Below, piece after piece: positions 22,001-34,142 of a DNA stretch of 64,000 bases (position 1 is the first letter of the stretch; every line of letters begins with the position of its first letter). Origin of the DNA: Tetragonia tetragonoides (taxonomy: Eukaryota > Streptophyta > Magnoliopsida > Caryophyllales > Aizoaceae). Both the position numbers and the translations under genes were made by a program. Below the pieces are notes generated by a model. It was given only the letters and a program-made list of their open reading frames with translations. It did no database searches and had not been told where the DNA came from. The DNA lies in the NCBI GenBank assembly GCA_038025085.1, contig CM076139.1:53610807-53674806 (forward strand). The letters run 5' to 3'.

Positions 22001-25000
22001 AACCCCAGGTATACCAACCACAGCTCCACTCAATGGGGTAAGCTCAACTAGTTCCATAACCTCATCTACAAAGCTCTGCATGTCACACCCATGACCCAAA
22101 AGTCAATCAAGAGCCAAAATGGAGATCTCCAAAAAAATAAATTGGAACTTACCCTTTGTGTTTTAAGGTCAACATGAGAAGGTAGCCGAAGCCAAGCAGA
22201 AAAAATAAGTGATTCACGCACAGTTAAGCATGGGGAATGATTATCATCCTGTTCACAATAACCAGATACCCTTGCAAATGTTTCCCTCTTTTTAGGGTAA
22301 CCAGAAATGAATATGCTCCCTTCAATAGTTCCACCGGTTTTTCTATCAGAGAGGACATCCATGAGAGTTGTTTTCCCAGCGCCACTTACTCCAACCAATG
22401 CAGTAAGAATACCTGGTCTAAATGCCCCTGTGACGTTAACTAACAGTTGCAGCTTGTCCGCCATTACACCTTTCTGTTTGAGTTCCTGGAGCAAGATGTG
22501 GCTAACAATAAAGACAACCTCCAGACAATGGATAATATGATTACATATAGTGAATGAAGGGACATGAACATACCAAAGGGACATCAATGTAGTAACTAAT
22601 ACTGCTAAAAGCCATAGAAAGAGGTTGAAATGGAAGAACCATGCCTCTCTTTGTTTGGGTTTCTCCTGTAATAAAGGTAAAGGAAAAACATAGTCATAAG
22701 TAAGCTAGATATTGTTTGACAAAATAGGGAATAGGGGGAGTGACAGAACATTACTAACCGTGAAAGGAGAATGATTGCTCTAGAAATTCTCCCAATTCAA
22801 ATGAAATATTTTCATGCTGCTCTTCCTGATCCCTCTCTGTACGCTTATCCTTGGTAATGACGGCTAGTTGCATCCCAAGAGCTTCACAAAGAAATTAAAA
22901 GACAGCATGTTACTACCAGTTATGTATTGAAGGTGATCCAGTTTCTTTGTTATTCAACATACATCCAAAATGGACGATGATATAGCACCTTTCCATGCCA
23001 TGCAAATAGTAGTTATTGTCACCCTGTCCCAATCTTATCCTCTTAGGTGTTTGAAGATTTTGGCTTAAATGGAGGAAAAATTCATAGGTGTAGCAAGAAA
23101 TTAGACACCTTTTAACTTTTGATTTTTTTTTTTATTTTTAATCTGTTATCTTTTTGACTGGGTAATTGCTAATATACTGAAGGAAGAATAGAAAATCTGA
23201 ACTTACGGTTTAGATAAGTCAAGAATATCGTGAAGAGGATGTTGAACAAAATCATATAGCCAAACAATGCAGCAGCACCAATCCAAATCCAATAACTCTC
23301 GGTAAATAAGCTCCTTGTCTTCAGTAGCATCTCACCTAAAGTTAATGAAGTGTAATTTCCGGCTGTCTGCAAATGCGAAACTCTCTCAGCAGTCAGTAAA
23401 CATCTTTTCAGGATATCTGAGACTCAATTGGCATCTTCACCTTAGTTCCTCCCACCACATCCCATGAAAACCACGCCACCCTGATGTTAAATATTACAGA
23501 CTGTTTCTTGATGGAGGGTGATTCATTTGTCACATGATTAGATTAAGATTTATGCACAAACTTGATTTATAAATAGTCAACTAATTAATAACCTAAAAAG
23601 AGGCTTAGACTGCATACCTTATCCCAAGAATGGCCACGGAATTCATTCACAGAAGCTGCATTCTGAGCATACATCAATGGGGAAACCCAATAACCCCATA
23701 TCCACCATTTGGGAATGCTGTCTGTCATATTGAGGATTATAAGCATACAGACCAGGTAGCATAAAATGATGACAGCTATAATGATTTTTAAAATTTACCT
23801 CTTGAAAGGATGAATCCTCCGAGCGCCATGACAACAAGCATTGCAAAAGAACCGAAAGTATTAGCGACCACCAGATTTCTTCCTAAAGATGCCATTACCC
23901 GGAAGAGACCTATAGACATCTGGTGCAACAGAAAAAACACCAGGAACTGCAGTAGGCATCTGTGAACATTTGGAGCATCAGAAGATATAAAATAGATTCA
24001 TATCTATAACAGGATAAGGCAAATTATTGGCCATAATTAACTCAAGCTTGTACCTACAGACTTTGCTAAAGAGAAGATTATTTACCTTGTTAATTGAGGA
24101 TCAAACCCAACCACATAATATGTAACTCCTACCCAAATAACAGTCTCAATTAATGACGTCGGAATGCTTAAAATCCAAGAAGAGAGTGTATAAACCCAGC
24201 ACGGATATAAGCGCAAGTCTCTATGCTTGTAAAGAACTGGAAGCTTTAGTATCAACATAGGAACCTCCATGAAACCATTGAATAAAATCATAACTATTGC
24301 AAAGTAGATAGCGCCAAGATAAACACCCCCATCTTCAAGCGTGTTGTGATGCATTGTTTTCCGGAAAAAAACTGTTGAGATGATGAGAGCAACCAAAATA
24401 AGCTGCAACACAGAACATAATATTTTCATATTAGTTCTTTCAAAGGATGATCAGTAGATTTCTATATACGCATTCATTACTCCATGGGCAGTGAAACTTC
24501 CTACTGAAGCATAGGGCATCTAGCAGAAAAGTCCTATGTGCCAAGTGACAGTAAAGCAATACAGATAGATATGGTAACACTACAATGCTCACGATCATAA
24601 TCAGGATTATTACAAAGCAGAGTGATTGTCAGGAAGTGGCATACAACAAGAGACCATACCTGTGTGTATTTAAAGATATATAGAAACGAATTTCGCTTCA
24701 TAAGTAATGTTTGCCACGAAAAACCTATCTTCAGAAGCTCAGCCCTTCCAACACCATAAGTAGAAGTTGACAAAACTGCTGGATGATTATGACTTCTATC
24801 AAAGGGAATAGCAATTTCCTGTGATAACTTATGGCCAACATGAAATGCCCTAAAAGCTTCCACAAACTTTGCAACAGGAACATATTGATAGTGAAAACCA
24901 GGTCTGGACCAATACTGCTTTTGGTCTTTCAGAGATGTCACCTGTGTCAAAATACGCAGCAAATGCTGTTTGAGAGAACACCGAAGAAGATGACACATTC

Positions 25001-28000
25001 AATATAATCAAGCACTCCATCAATATGTAACAGTACATACTTCTTGCAGAAAATCAGCAACGTTCTTTCTTTCTGGACATTCAAATCCCATATATGTGAA
25101 AAATTCAAGAACGCCCTCACGTGGTCCTTGATAAACAATCTGCCCTTCACATAAAAGAATAACATCATCGAATAGCTCATATGTCTCAGGATCGGGTTGA
25201 AGTAAGGAAATAACAGTGGTCCCATCCAGAGCACATGTTGAGTGCTTGAGATATTGGATAATTTGATGAGTAGTTGAGCTGTCAAGGCCAGTTGATATTT
25301 CATCCATCAAAAGAACTCTGGAACTACCAACAAGCAATTCACCTAGATATTGAGCATTAGTAAGAATGATTTGATTACTTGAAGCCTCATATACTCCTTG
25401 AGCATCACAATAAATTCAAGTCTACAGTAAGTGTAATTACCTGTTGTCAGCCTCTTCTTTTGGCCTCCAGAAATACCTTTGAGCATTTCATCTCCCACCA
25501 TTGTGTCGGCACAAACGTCCAGTCCTAGAATCTTTGATCACAAGTCATTAACAGGATAATTTAATGCATTGCCTTACTTCAGAAAGTTAATGTATGATCT
25601 ATATGGTCTATTGCATGATTCCATTTCTGAAAAGTGGCTTTAAAGTAGATATTGAAGATAACAGTTGAGAGATTAAATGCATAACTGAATAATGTCAAAC
25701 ATTCTGGCTAATCAGCTCACTAAAATGTTTTGCACAAGGACTGCTACAGCTACAGGCCAAGTACCCCAAGGTGTTTATCATGCTTCCTATCAATTTAAAG
25801 GAGCACCATTACCAGCCAATATCAGCAAATTAATAAAGTCGGAATTTGGATTTCAAAAGAGGATCTGAAGAGCTAAACAACGTGACTGGGAGTGACGCCT
25901 AGATAACAATGATGCAAAGAACTTATGTTAACCAACAGCATACCTTCATAATGTACTCTGCATATAGACATGTATTCTTCTCCCCAAGTGCCAGGGCCTA
26001 GAACACCATTACATGGAAAGTTAATAATGGAAGCATTTACAGGAGGATGGAGATTGGAGCATCAGATCATGAGCTCCAAGTGGTAGCACACACCTTAACT
26101 AATATATCTAGGTCTTCATCAGGCTGTATTCCAAAACTCTTCTCCCTCCGCAGAAGTTCCAAGATCATATCTGTTGCATTTTTAGTTATTTCATCGCATA
26201 GTGAACAGAAGTAGAAATCAGAATAACATTTTCTAACACCTATCTGCAAAAATTTTGGGCTAAATTCAGCTTACCATATTTGTGTCCAACACCTTGACAA
26301 CGTCCAGAGAATTCTAAAGTCTCCCTAACTGTCATCTCTGCCATGTGCCAATCTTTTTGATTAACGTAAGCAGAAGTCCTTTGAGGAACAAATTCTCTAA
26401 GTTCATATCCATTATAGCTAACTTTCCCTGATGTCTTCAAACAAATCAATTAGACTAATTAGACACATTTGATTGTTTAAAGAAAAAATGAAATCAGCTT
26501 CTAAAACATAGGTCTGAACTAAAAGCTTCCTGAATGGCAGCTTCAGATTGCACTTCACGTAATAGTCCAAATTCTTTTCTAATGTACACAACTAGTGACA
26601 TATAGGCTTGGTAATCAAAGAAAAATAAAATAAAAGAAAAAAAGTCTGGTGAGGCCTATTTTCAGAAGCTTCTCCAATTTCTTCATGACATTTATAACGT
26701 TTGTTATTGAAAGTTCCTACTTCCTATAGCCGACTCAGCAAAAAGCAGATTTCTGGGCTGTGGGAAGAATCAAACTCAAGGGGCTTCAACCTGCCATTGT
26801 AGATAACTAGATTTATGTTTTCGAGCCAATGACCTCTTCTACAGAGTGGCAAATCTTATTTACCTTATATACAACTGGTCATCATCTCCTTGTCACTGAT
26901 ACTATGTTAACATCTGAGTATTAATCATGAGCTGATTGAATAGCCAATTTCCAGCCAACCACATGCAGATGAACCTACTAAGTGCTAACTAGATACTGCT
27001 GATGTTTAACAGGAAATCTACCAGAAATGCGTACTGATGCAGGTTACTCAAATTCCCATTGGCATTGTTATTCTGGTTATGACACAATTGTCATGTTCCA
27101 GAAACCTTTAAAGCATGGACCCTTATTAGCCAGTGTTTTTTTTGCCAGGATAGCAAATGAAAAATATGTCAAGGCCTATAAGCACTTACCCGTCTAGTAC
27201 TTTTATCAGCAAAAAACTAGTTAGTTATTCAGCAAGGTATTCCGGATATGGACACTAGATAATACATTTGGAAAATGGCCAGTCCGATCTCCAGAAAAAA
27301 AATTCATGTAGGATATTAAGACATGATATCATCAACATCCCTCCATACTAAAACCATGTTGCAGTACATGATATTGGTGGATACCTCAGTTCATATCTAT
27401 CACTCCACTGTTGTCAGCACAAAAATTATCACTATAATGCTCTACCAAATTGAAAATGTGAAGTGCCACACCCTTCAGAAGGAAGGCTAATTATATGATA
27501 CCTTTAATCCACGTCCAAGACGCCCAGAGAGGGCCAAAAGAAGAGTTGTCTTTCCAGAGCTTGGAGGACCCAGGAGCAGCGTCAACCTAAAAATTCAACA
27601 AGCAAGAGAGAAATCTTTTGAGTACAAGCCAATAACTATCGATCCAATAATATTGACATTGTACACATAGAAACTCCACCTGGAAGGCCTTATGATGCCA
27701 CTGACATCATTCAAAATCGATAAATTCATCCTTTTGCCACGGAAAATACCAAACTGTCTCAAGAGAGCCTTCACAAATGAAATTTAATCAGAATATAGGC
27801 AGAACCTTGCAATGCAGGACTTGAAATTACAACGATAAGGACGAGGCTGAATGGCCTACCTCACTCATATTAAACATAAAATTGGGAAGTGTAGGCAACG
27901 CTCGGCTTCCAACATGAACAGAAGCATTGATGTTCAAATGCTCAAACCGAACCTCAACCTTTGGAAGTTCCAAACCTACACTACAAAACCACTATAAGAA

Positions 28001-28906
28001 AGCAAAAATGTACAAAGTACAAACACTATTGAAGCAACACAAAAATGGAATTATGTGACAATAACTCCACTTTTAAAGCAAAATTATACACAGAATGCCA
28101 AGAGGAAATACTAGCATTGACTTAAAATGAAAATTATATTAGTACTTTATTAACTAAGAGATACTAAAAACATTGTCTATGTATCTATGTTTCTCTAAAA
28201 TCAGCATCTATCAAATATTTACAATTTCAGATCTCCAACAAATAATACAAGAGATCATTAGGAATTTTAGTAAGGATGTCCATAACACCCATCAAACAAT
28301 CAGGGAAATCAAGACCTTGGCAATTAACACATGTAATGCCACATGCCAAAATGTAAACACTAAAACAACTCTTTAGTTTCCTTATGATGGATTTATGGGA
28401 GCATCAAAACAACTTTCCCAAAACCCCAACCTTTATGTTGTTAGAATGACAAAAACATCTAAACACATCCTTATCAAATAAATAAATTAAATTAAACAAA
28501 AAGTTTTACTGACATCAAACCCAAAAAGTACACACAAAAATCACATAACATTTCTCAGGGGATTAAACACAAACAGTTGAAGCTCATCATGAAAATGAGC
28601 AAATTGAAGAACTTACACATCAAATCTCTTCCTTAATCTACTGAAGAACAGTTCAGGGTCATCATTAAAAGCAGAAACAAGTCGATCAACAACCAAATTC
28701 CTCTCATCTTTCCCAAGCTTAGTAATATCCACTTGAGAAACATAAACATTTTCACCTGCAATGTTCTTTAAAATTGAATTTCGAGCTTGTATATAAGTGG
28801 GTAAACGCTGTAAAGCTGCCCACTTTAGATACTCTTCATCTCTCTCCACATGGTTTTGGGCTCTAGAACTTGATTCTGCAAATGGGTTTTGTGGGTAATT
28901 CCACAT
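19071..28906 (-). CDS. ABCG32: ABCG32/PEC1-like full-size PDR transporter
   Basis: Full-size plasma-membrane ABCG (PDR) transporter in the reverse order NBD-TMD-NBD-TMD. By family knowledge ABCG32/PEC1 exports cutin precursors for the cuticle. Twenty-four exons fit, all phases closing to 1424 aa (family about 1420): 28617-28906, 27860-27980, 27680-27768, 27502-27586, 26275-26434, 26094-26170, 25944-25997, 25441-25531, 25041-25342, 24660-24941, 24086-24402, 23799-23959, 23618-23721, 23207-23366, 22759-22881, 22574-22665, 22153-22485, 21785-22075, 21128-21211, 20895-21025, 20580-20807, 20088-20259, 19753-20007, 19071-19343. Start MWNYPQNPF and end FNFQRR match ABCG32. NBD1 has GPPSSGKTT (173-181), GISGGQKKR (311-319) and LLMDE. 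NBD2 has [20 protein letters not shown] and [10 protein letters not shown]. Residues 882-883 are Ser-Asp where the family has Ala-Gly (LAGRKTGG). Confidence 0.95.
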
Positions 28907-31262
28907 TATGAGAAAAACAGCAAGAAATAGATGAAAATTAGAGAGAAAATGGTGGAAATTAGAATTTGTTGGTTTTGGAAGTTTGTAGAAATGTTGTGAT
29001 GAGGATGAGGTAGAAATAGAGGGAAGTTAATTTGACAATTATGCATTGATTAGCAAGAAAGTTAGTTGCTTGCTTTAAGCTTGTTGTGCATTAAAACATG
29101 CAGAAACAGGGGAGAGAAAAAGAGTTAGAGAGAGCTGTTGAGAAGTGGGAAGATTTGGTGAGATCTTTTGAATTTAAGAAACTTATAGGAGGTTCTTTCT
29201 TGTCCTCATCTTTTATTTTATTTTTTTTTATTCAACTCTTCTCTTAATCTCTTTTGCCCTAACCTTACCTTGTCAGAAATCACTGAATTTGATTGACAAT
29301 TCACAATTCAGTGATTCTGATCATTTGTTTCTTGACCTGGTCTATTAATGTTGTTATTTATCTCGTAAACATTTGCGCCGGATCTGGACGGCTTCACATT
29401 ATCTCATGTGGGTATATGTCACAGATTGATACTTGCAACTTTTGTGTATCACACGCTCTTATAAGACGAGGTGGGTTATTAGACTGTCACATTGAACAAT
29501 TAGTGAAAGAGAAACCAACTCAATTCAATTGGGTTATTTCACCTACGTCAATTGGTTAGGAAAAAGTTTATTTAAAGTTGTGCCATGTTAGCAGATAGTT
29601 TGTTACGATTTGCGAATATTAGTTTCAGTTATTTCCTTCCTAAATTAGTTTTTGATATAAACTACTCTCACGTGTAATTAGCTCATTCACTTTTTCGGAA
29701 AATCAATCAAATACTCCACAAGTTATTTATCCTTTTCTCTCTTATTAAGAACTTCTCTGTTGTTCTTTCGTGATTTATGCTTGAATTCTGATCAAAATCA
29801 ACCCGGTTATACTTCTATCAATTTTGCCAATTCTCATGAACTTTCAACTTCATAATTCATAAGAATTGTAGTGCATGAAACGCAGTATATGTAGTAAGTA
29901 TATTGGACCACTTCTAAAAGCATGCATGAGCTATTCCTCAGAGGACTACAGCTCATAATACATTACCATAATTTGAAACTGACCAAAACGATATCAACTA
30001 AAAAAGTGATTTATAGTTGGCCTAGTTCACTTCTTCTACAGTAACAAATAACAAATACCCTTATAAAAGGAAGAAAACAACGAAAAGCAAAGCTACAAAT
30101 AAAGAATTAATGCACGCTGGCATTTTCTACATTAGGGTATGAAATTATAGGAGTAGGGTCAACTTTTATTTGTTGTCTTTTTCATGCATTAGATCAGCTA
30201 GAATAAATTGTTTCTTAAAGCATGATGTCATTTAGGAATGCATTAAATTACTCGCTTAAAATCATTCATCTCAACATATTCTTTGATTCTCAGGACGCTC
30301 AACTACATTTTACTACGTACTACTTATTGCCAAGATCTTAGCTTAGCTTGTACCCTATTTTCCAATTGTCATCCTCAATTAGTCAAGTACCTAAATTTCA
30401 AATTAAGTGGGTGCGGTTAAGTGGTAGAAATCTATTCATCCTTAATTAAGGTTGAGGGTTCGAAAATCTCGTATTAGGTATGGAGCAGCCTTAAATCTCT
30501 TGATCAGTTGTCTCGCGTTTTGAGGTGATGCCTACAAAAAAACACGGGAAAATTAGTCATTGTAATCGATGGTAAATACTCCTAGCACGAGGGGACAAAA
30601 AAAACCTTAATTTCATGAAGACCGACCAAAATCCTTGAAAACTAAGGGATCGAAGGATTCGAATGGGTATCTTGTTGTTCATGCTTCTAACGCTATGATG
30701 TTGACACCCAACAATTGTGTTCATTAGGTCAACTTCAAGCTAATTACTTGTGGTGTGACCAATACATATATGGTGGGGTTAGTGAATGATGAAATGGAAG
30801 TAGTGCAACAACAATGGTGAGGAGTCGCTTAGGTCAACTTGTCACATCATTTAAGCAATCAAATTGAGGAACAATTCAGGATAGCTATGTTGGCACTCTA
30901 GCAAAATCTTTAAAGATGGCTATGGAACTCGTGTGAGACGGTTTTAATTAATTAGTTACTATCTCTAAGTAGGATTTCTCATCTGCTTAGGAATTTTATA
31001 AATGGCTAAGAGACTTTCTGATAGTAGTTGATCGCTACCACTATAAATGCCCATAATAAGATTACTTCATTTTAGTTGTCTCAATCAAATATGTATACAG
31101 CTCTGTTAAAGTATGTAGATTCAAATTCAATAACTATAATCCTCTTACCATTATAATCATAAACTTGAGTTCAAAAAACATCATGACAATGACATACTCT
31201 TTTGTTGTCAATTTTGATGCAGCATCGAACTCAAGCGCGCAAAAACCGGTAATGACAATGGT
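28907..31262. other. Promoter and spacer of the ABCG32-like gene
   Basis: Holds the 5' leader (GA/CT-rich around 29100-29260) and AT-rich spacer. Apart from a SINE candidate at 30405-30550 and a short GTGTGAGACGGTTTTA fragment at 30936, nothing recognisable was found. Confidence 0.4.
30405..30550 (+). mobile_element. tRNA-derived SINE candidate, plus strand
   Basis: A-box-like GTGCGGTTAAGTGGT (30411-30425) and B-box-like AGGGTTCGAAAATC (30455-30468) at normal spacing, followed downstream by a short A-run at 30535-30541. No acceptor stem and no clear target duplication; bounds are approximate. Confidence 0.45.
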
Positions 31263-31644
31263 GGTGCACGCAGGGCCGTTCCTAAGGTTTTTGGGGCCCG
31301 GGGCGGGATAAAAGTGAGGGCCCTTAATGTATGAATAACTTGTTTTATCGCAAAAAAAAAACATAAAAATTTGGGCCCCATATTAGGAAATAAGGATATA
31401 AAGAATGAAAAATTATTTTAAATTATAGAAAAGTGGAGGCCAAAGAGATTTGATCTCAAAACTCAATGTACATAAAGAGCAACCCAACTCATTTCCAACC
31501 AAGGAACCAAGCCCTTTTTCATGTTTAGTGTTTGCAAGTTTTTTTTGTTTATCTTAATTTTTCATTGCTGTTTGGGCCCTACTCAGGTTGGGCCCTAGGC
31601 GGTCGCCCCTCTGGCCACCCCCTTGGGCCGGCTCTGGGTGCACG
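31263..31644. mobile_element. hAT-type element, 366 bp, perfect 8-bp target duplication
   Basis: The element at 31271-31636 begins CAGGGCCGTTCC and ends GGGCCGGCTCTG (inward CAGAGCCGGCCC). It is flanked by identical GGTGCACG at 31263-31270 and 31637-31644. CAGRGCCG-type termini plus an 8-bp duplication define a hAT element. It has GGGCCC-rich subterminal parts and no transposase. Confidence 0.88.
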
Positions 31645-31754
31645 CAACAATAATGCAACCCAATCAATATACCATTATACTCATCGACTATACCAATACA
31701 ACCTTGACTTATTGAGTGCACATACAACTACAAACAGGCGAGCCAAAAAAAATA

Positions 31755-32003
31755 TACTCCCTCCGTCCCAAGTTAATCTTTATATTGGACTTATACGATC
31801 TCCAAGACACTACTTTAACCATGAATATTTATGGTTTCATTACTCTAGAACTTAAAATAAGATGATATTTTGAAAATACTATTTCAAATGAATCTAGCAA
31901 TAGTACTATTTTCACATTGTAAAACTTTGTAACTTTTCACAAATAAGTGGAACTTTGACTATAAAAAGTCCAATGTAAAGATAAAGCTGAAACAGAGGGA
32001 GTA
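31755..32003. mobile_element. Stowaway-type MITE, copy 2
   Basis: Ends CTCCCTCCGTCCCAAGTTAA and, inward from the right, CTCCCTCTGTTTCAGC, with TA at 31755-31756 and 32002-32003. The interior shares CAAATGAATCTAGCAATA-type sequence with the element at 18459-18694. Confidence 0.88.
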
Positions 32004-32241
32004 CCATAACAAACGACAATTCAAGCACAAAAATAGTAAGGAAATGGCTTAGAATCAGGTCGTGGGATCAAGCCTCATAGGGAGCACCTGCAAGAGTCAT
32101 TCATTCATAAAATCTTAAGGTCATACGTTAGAAAGTGTCCTTTACCCACGCCAAAAGAGAAAGAAAAAGCTTTTCGACAAACGAAAAAAAAAATGTTATA
32201 CACACATATACATTACATTACATTAACCAGTCAGGGTGTTT

Positions 32242-33116
32242 TCAAATTAACGGTAGGTCGACCGGCTTGATGATTCCCCCATCACCACCATCTTCGGATG
32301 GGCCGGCTCCACCACCGGCCTTGTCAAGGATAGCTCGAATCTGCTCGGCACGTTGGAGGTACTCCATGAATTTCATGTCGACTGTCTCGCGAATCTTAAC
32401 ATTTTTCTCGTACTTCAAGTAGGATCTGGTCATCATTATAATATAATGAGATACTTTAGTAATAAGGATAGAGTATATGTGAGAAAAAGGAAAAAGGGAG
32501 CGAAGACGGATGAGAAATGAGAGATTGATCATTATATCATCTAAATAACGTGATCATCTTTAATATGTATTATTGCGTGGTGTAATCAATCTTAATTTTC
32601 TCATGTCTCTCCTTCTGATCCACCCATTCATATTTCAGCCAACAAGTACGTTATAAAATAATTGCATTGTATTACTAGCAAGTAAACGCAAGCATATAGT
32701 AGTATATATTACCTGAAGTACTCCAAGGCATACATGTAAAGAGGGAAGGCCTTAGCATAATTCCCTGAACTATCCTCCTTTATGGCTTCCTTAACATACT
32801 CGATTGCATCATTCCTAAACTTGACGAAATCAAAACTACTAGTACTACTACTCGAATTAGTTATGGCGGCGGGCTCCGGTCGTCGTTGGTTGTCGTCGAG
32901 GATCGCCCGGATCTCCTCAGCACGGTGGAGGTATTCGCTGAACTTGAGGCTGATGGAGTTACAAACCTCAGGGTCCTTCTCATACTTCAAATGTGTTTTG
33001 TAGTATTCTAAGGCGTTCATGTATAAAGGGAAGGCCTTTGCGTAATTTCTTTCATTGTCTTCCTTGATTGCTTGGTTTGCGTACTCGTTTCCCTGTGCTT
33101 TGAAATCACTATACAT
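32242..33116 (-). CDS. Tandem MIT-domain protein (VPS4/SKD1-derived, no AAA ATPase domain)
   Basis: Two exons, 32713-33116 and 32242-32425 (phase 2), give 195 aa. Residues 1-75 and about 95-170 are two copies of the MIT three-helix domain of VPS4/SKD1: MYSDFKAQGNEYANQAIKED, NYAKAFPLYMNALEYYKTHL and EYLHRAEEIRAILDD; then YVKEAIKEDSSGNYAKAFPL and EYLQRAEQIRAILDK. MIT domains bind the tails of ESCRT-III subunits on endosomes. In VPS4 one MIT precedes an AAA+ ATPase; here the frame ends after a Gly-rich linker and IIKPVDLPLI, and no Walker motif is found downstream. The two MITs are joined by a Ser-rich linker. The intron falls in the second MIT only. Possible role, inferred: a competitor or adaptor for ESCRT-III tails. 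It could also be a decayed VPS4 duplicate, but the frame and splice sites are intact. Confidence 0.82.
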
Positions 33117-34142
33117 TATGGTATGAAGGTAATATATAATTCTAGAATTAGAGATAAATTAAGAGGAGTTGTTTCTTTAAGGGTTTGGGAAAGGGTGGTT
33201 TGACTTTGATTATAAGGTGGTGATGATCATATAGAGTACTAACTAGAATGATTTGTGGACTACTTCTTCTCTTAATATAGTCTTATTGTTCTTCTTCTTT
33301 TTAATTTCTTTAGCAATGATAATGTGGTGGACTTTGGGGATAAGAGCAAGAACATTCTTAAGTTGCTTTCATCAAGTCAACTAGTTTAGCTCATTTTTTC
33401 TAGAGTTGTTATTCATGGACGAGACGATCCATTAACCTAAATTTATTCGGATACGACGACTTAAAAGGGACGAATATGGACAAAAGATTTATACTGTGGT
33501 GAATGTATAAAGCCCTATACGCCTAGCTATGTTATTAGCATAACGCACATACAAAAGTTCATGTCATGTCCGACACCCGCTTGGGTCAGGCCTGTTTTTT
33601 TTTTAATATTTTATTTTCTAAGATATTATGCATGCCGAGGGGTGATGTAACTGCATCGAGCCGACTCGAATGCTTCCCGAGCCAAGCTCAAGCATACTAT
33701 GGCTTCCATCTCTCATGATTACAATTTTTTGGAGAGTAAATTTAAGTGAACTAGTATTCCACTTTTTTTTTTGATAAATAGAAAGTATTTTGATCGTGAA
33801 TCATGTAATAATCTCTCAATTTTATCCGAAATGAGCTCACGAAATCGAGAAGACGCGCCACTGCTCCTCCACCTCACACTAGTTCCCACTGTTTAGTAAC
33901 TTTAGTCCACCACTATGTATACCCTATTTAGTCCACCACAAATATCCATCCAATAACACATACAAGTGCGTGGCCCTAAAACCATACACATAAATATAGA
34001 ACCTATTAGACGATTCTACTACTTCCACTCTATTACATACCATTTATATTATATGGTCCACATAGAAATAACTTAAAAAAAAATTAGGAAATTACCAAAA
34101 CACAAACGTACATACCATAACCAAGGACACAAACAAATTAAA
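33117..34142. other. Spacer between the MIT gene and PnsB3
   Basis: Divergent promoter space with no gene seen. A short GC-richer patch at 33560-33710 (GTCCGACACCCGCTTGGGTC) may be a transposon remnant. Confidence 0.4.

Noticed and set aside
19071..28906. ABC transporter fragments as several small genes or a pseudogene
   Set aside because: All 24 exons connect with GT-AG sites and matching phases into one 1424-residue protein.
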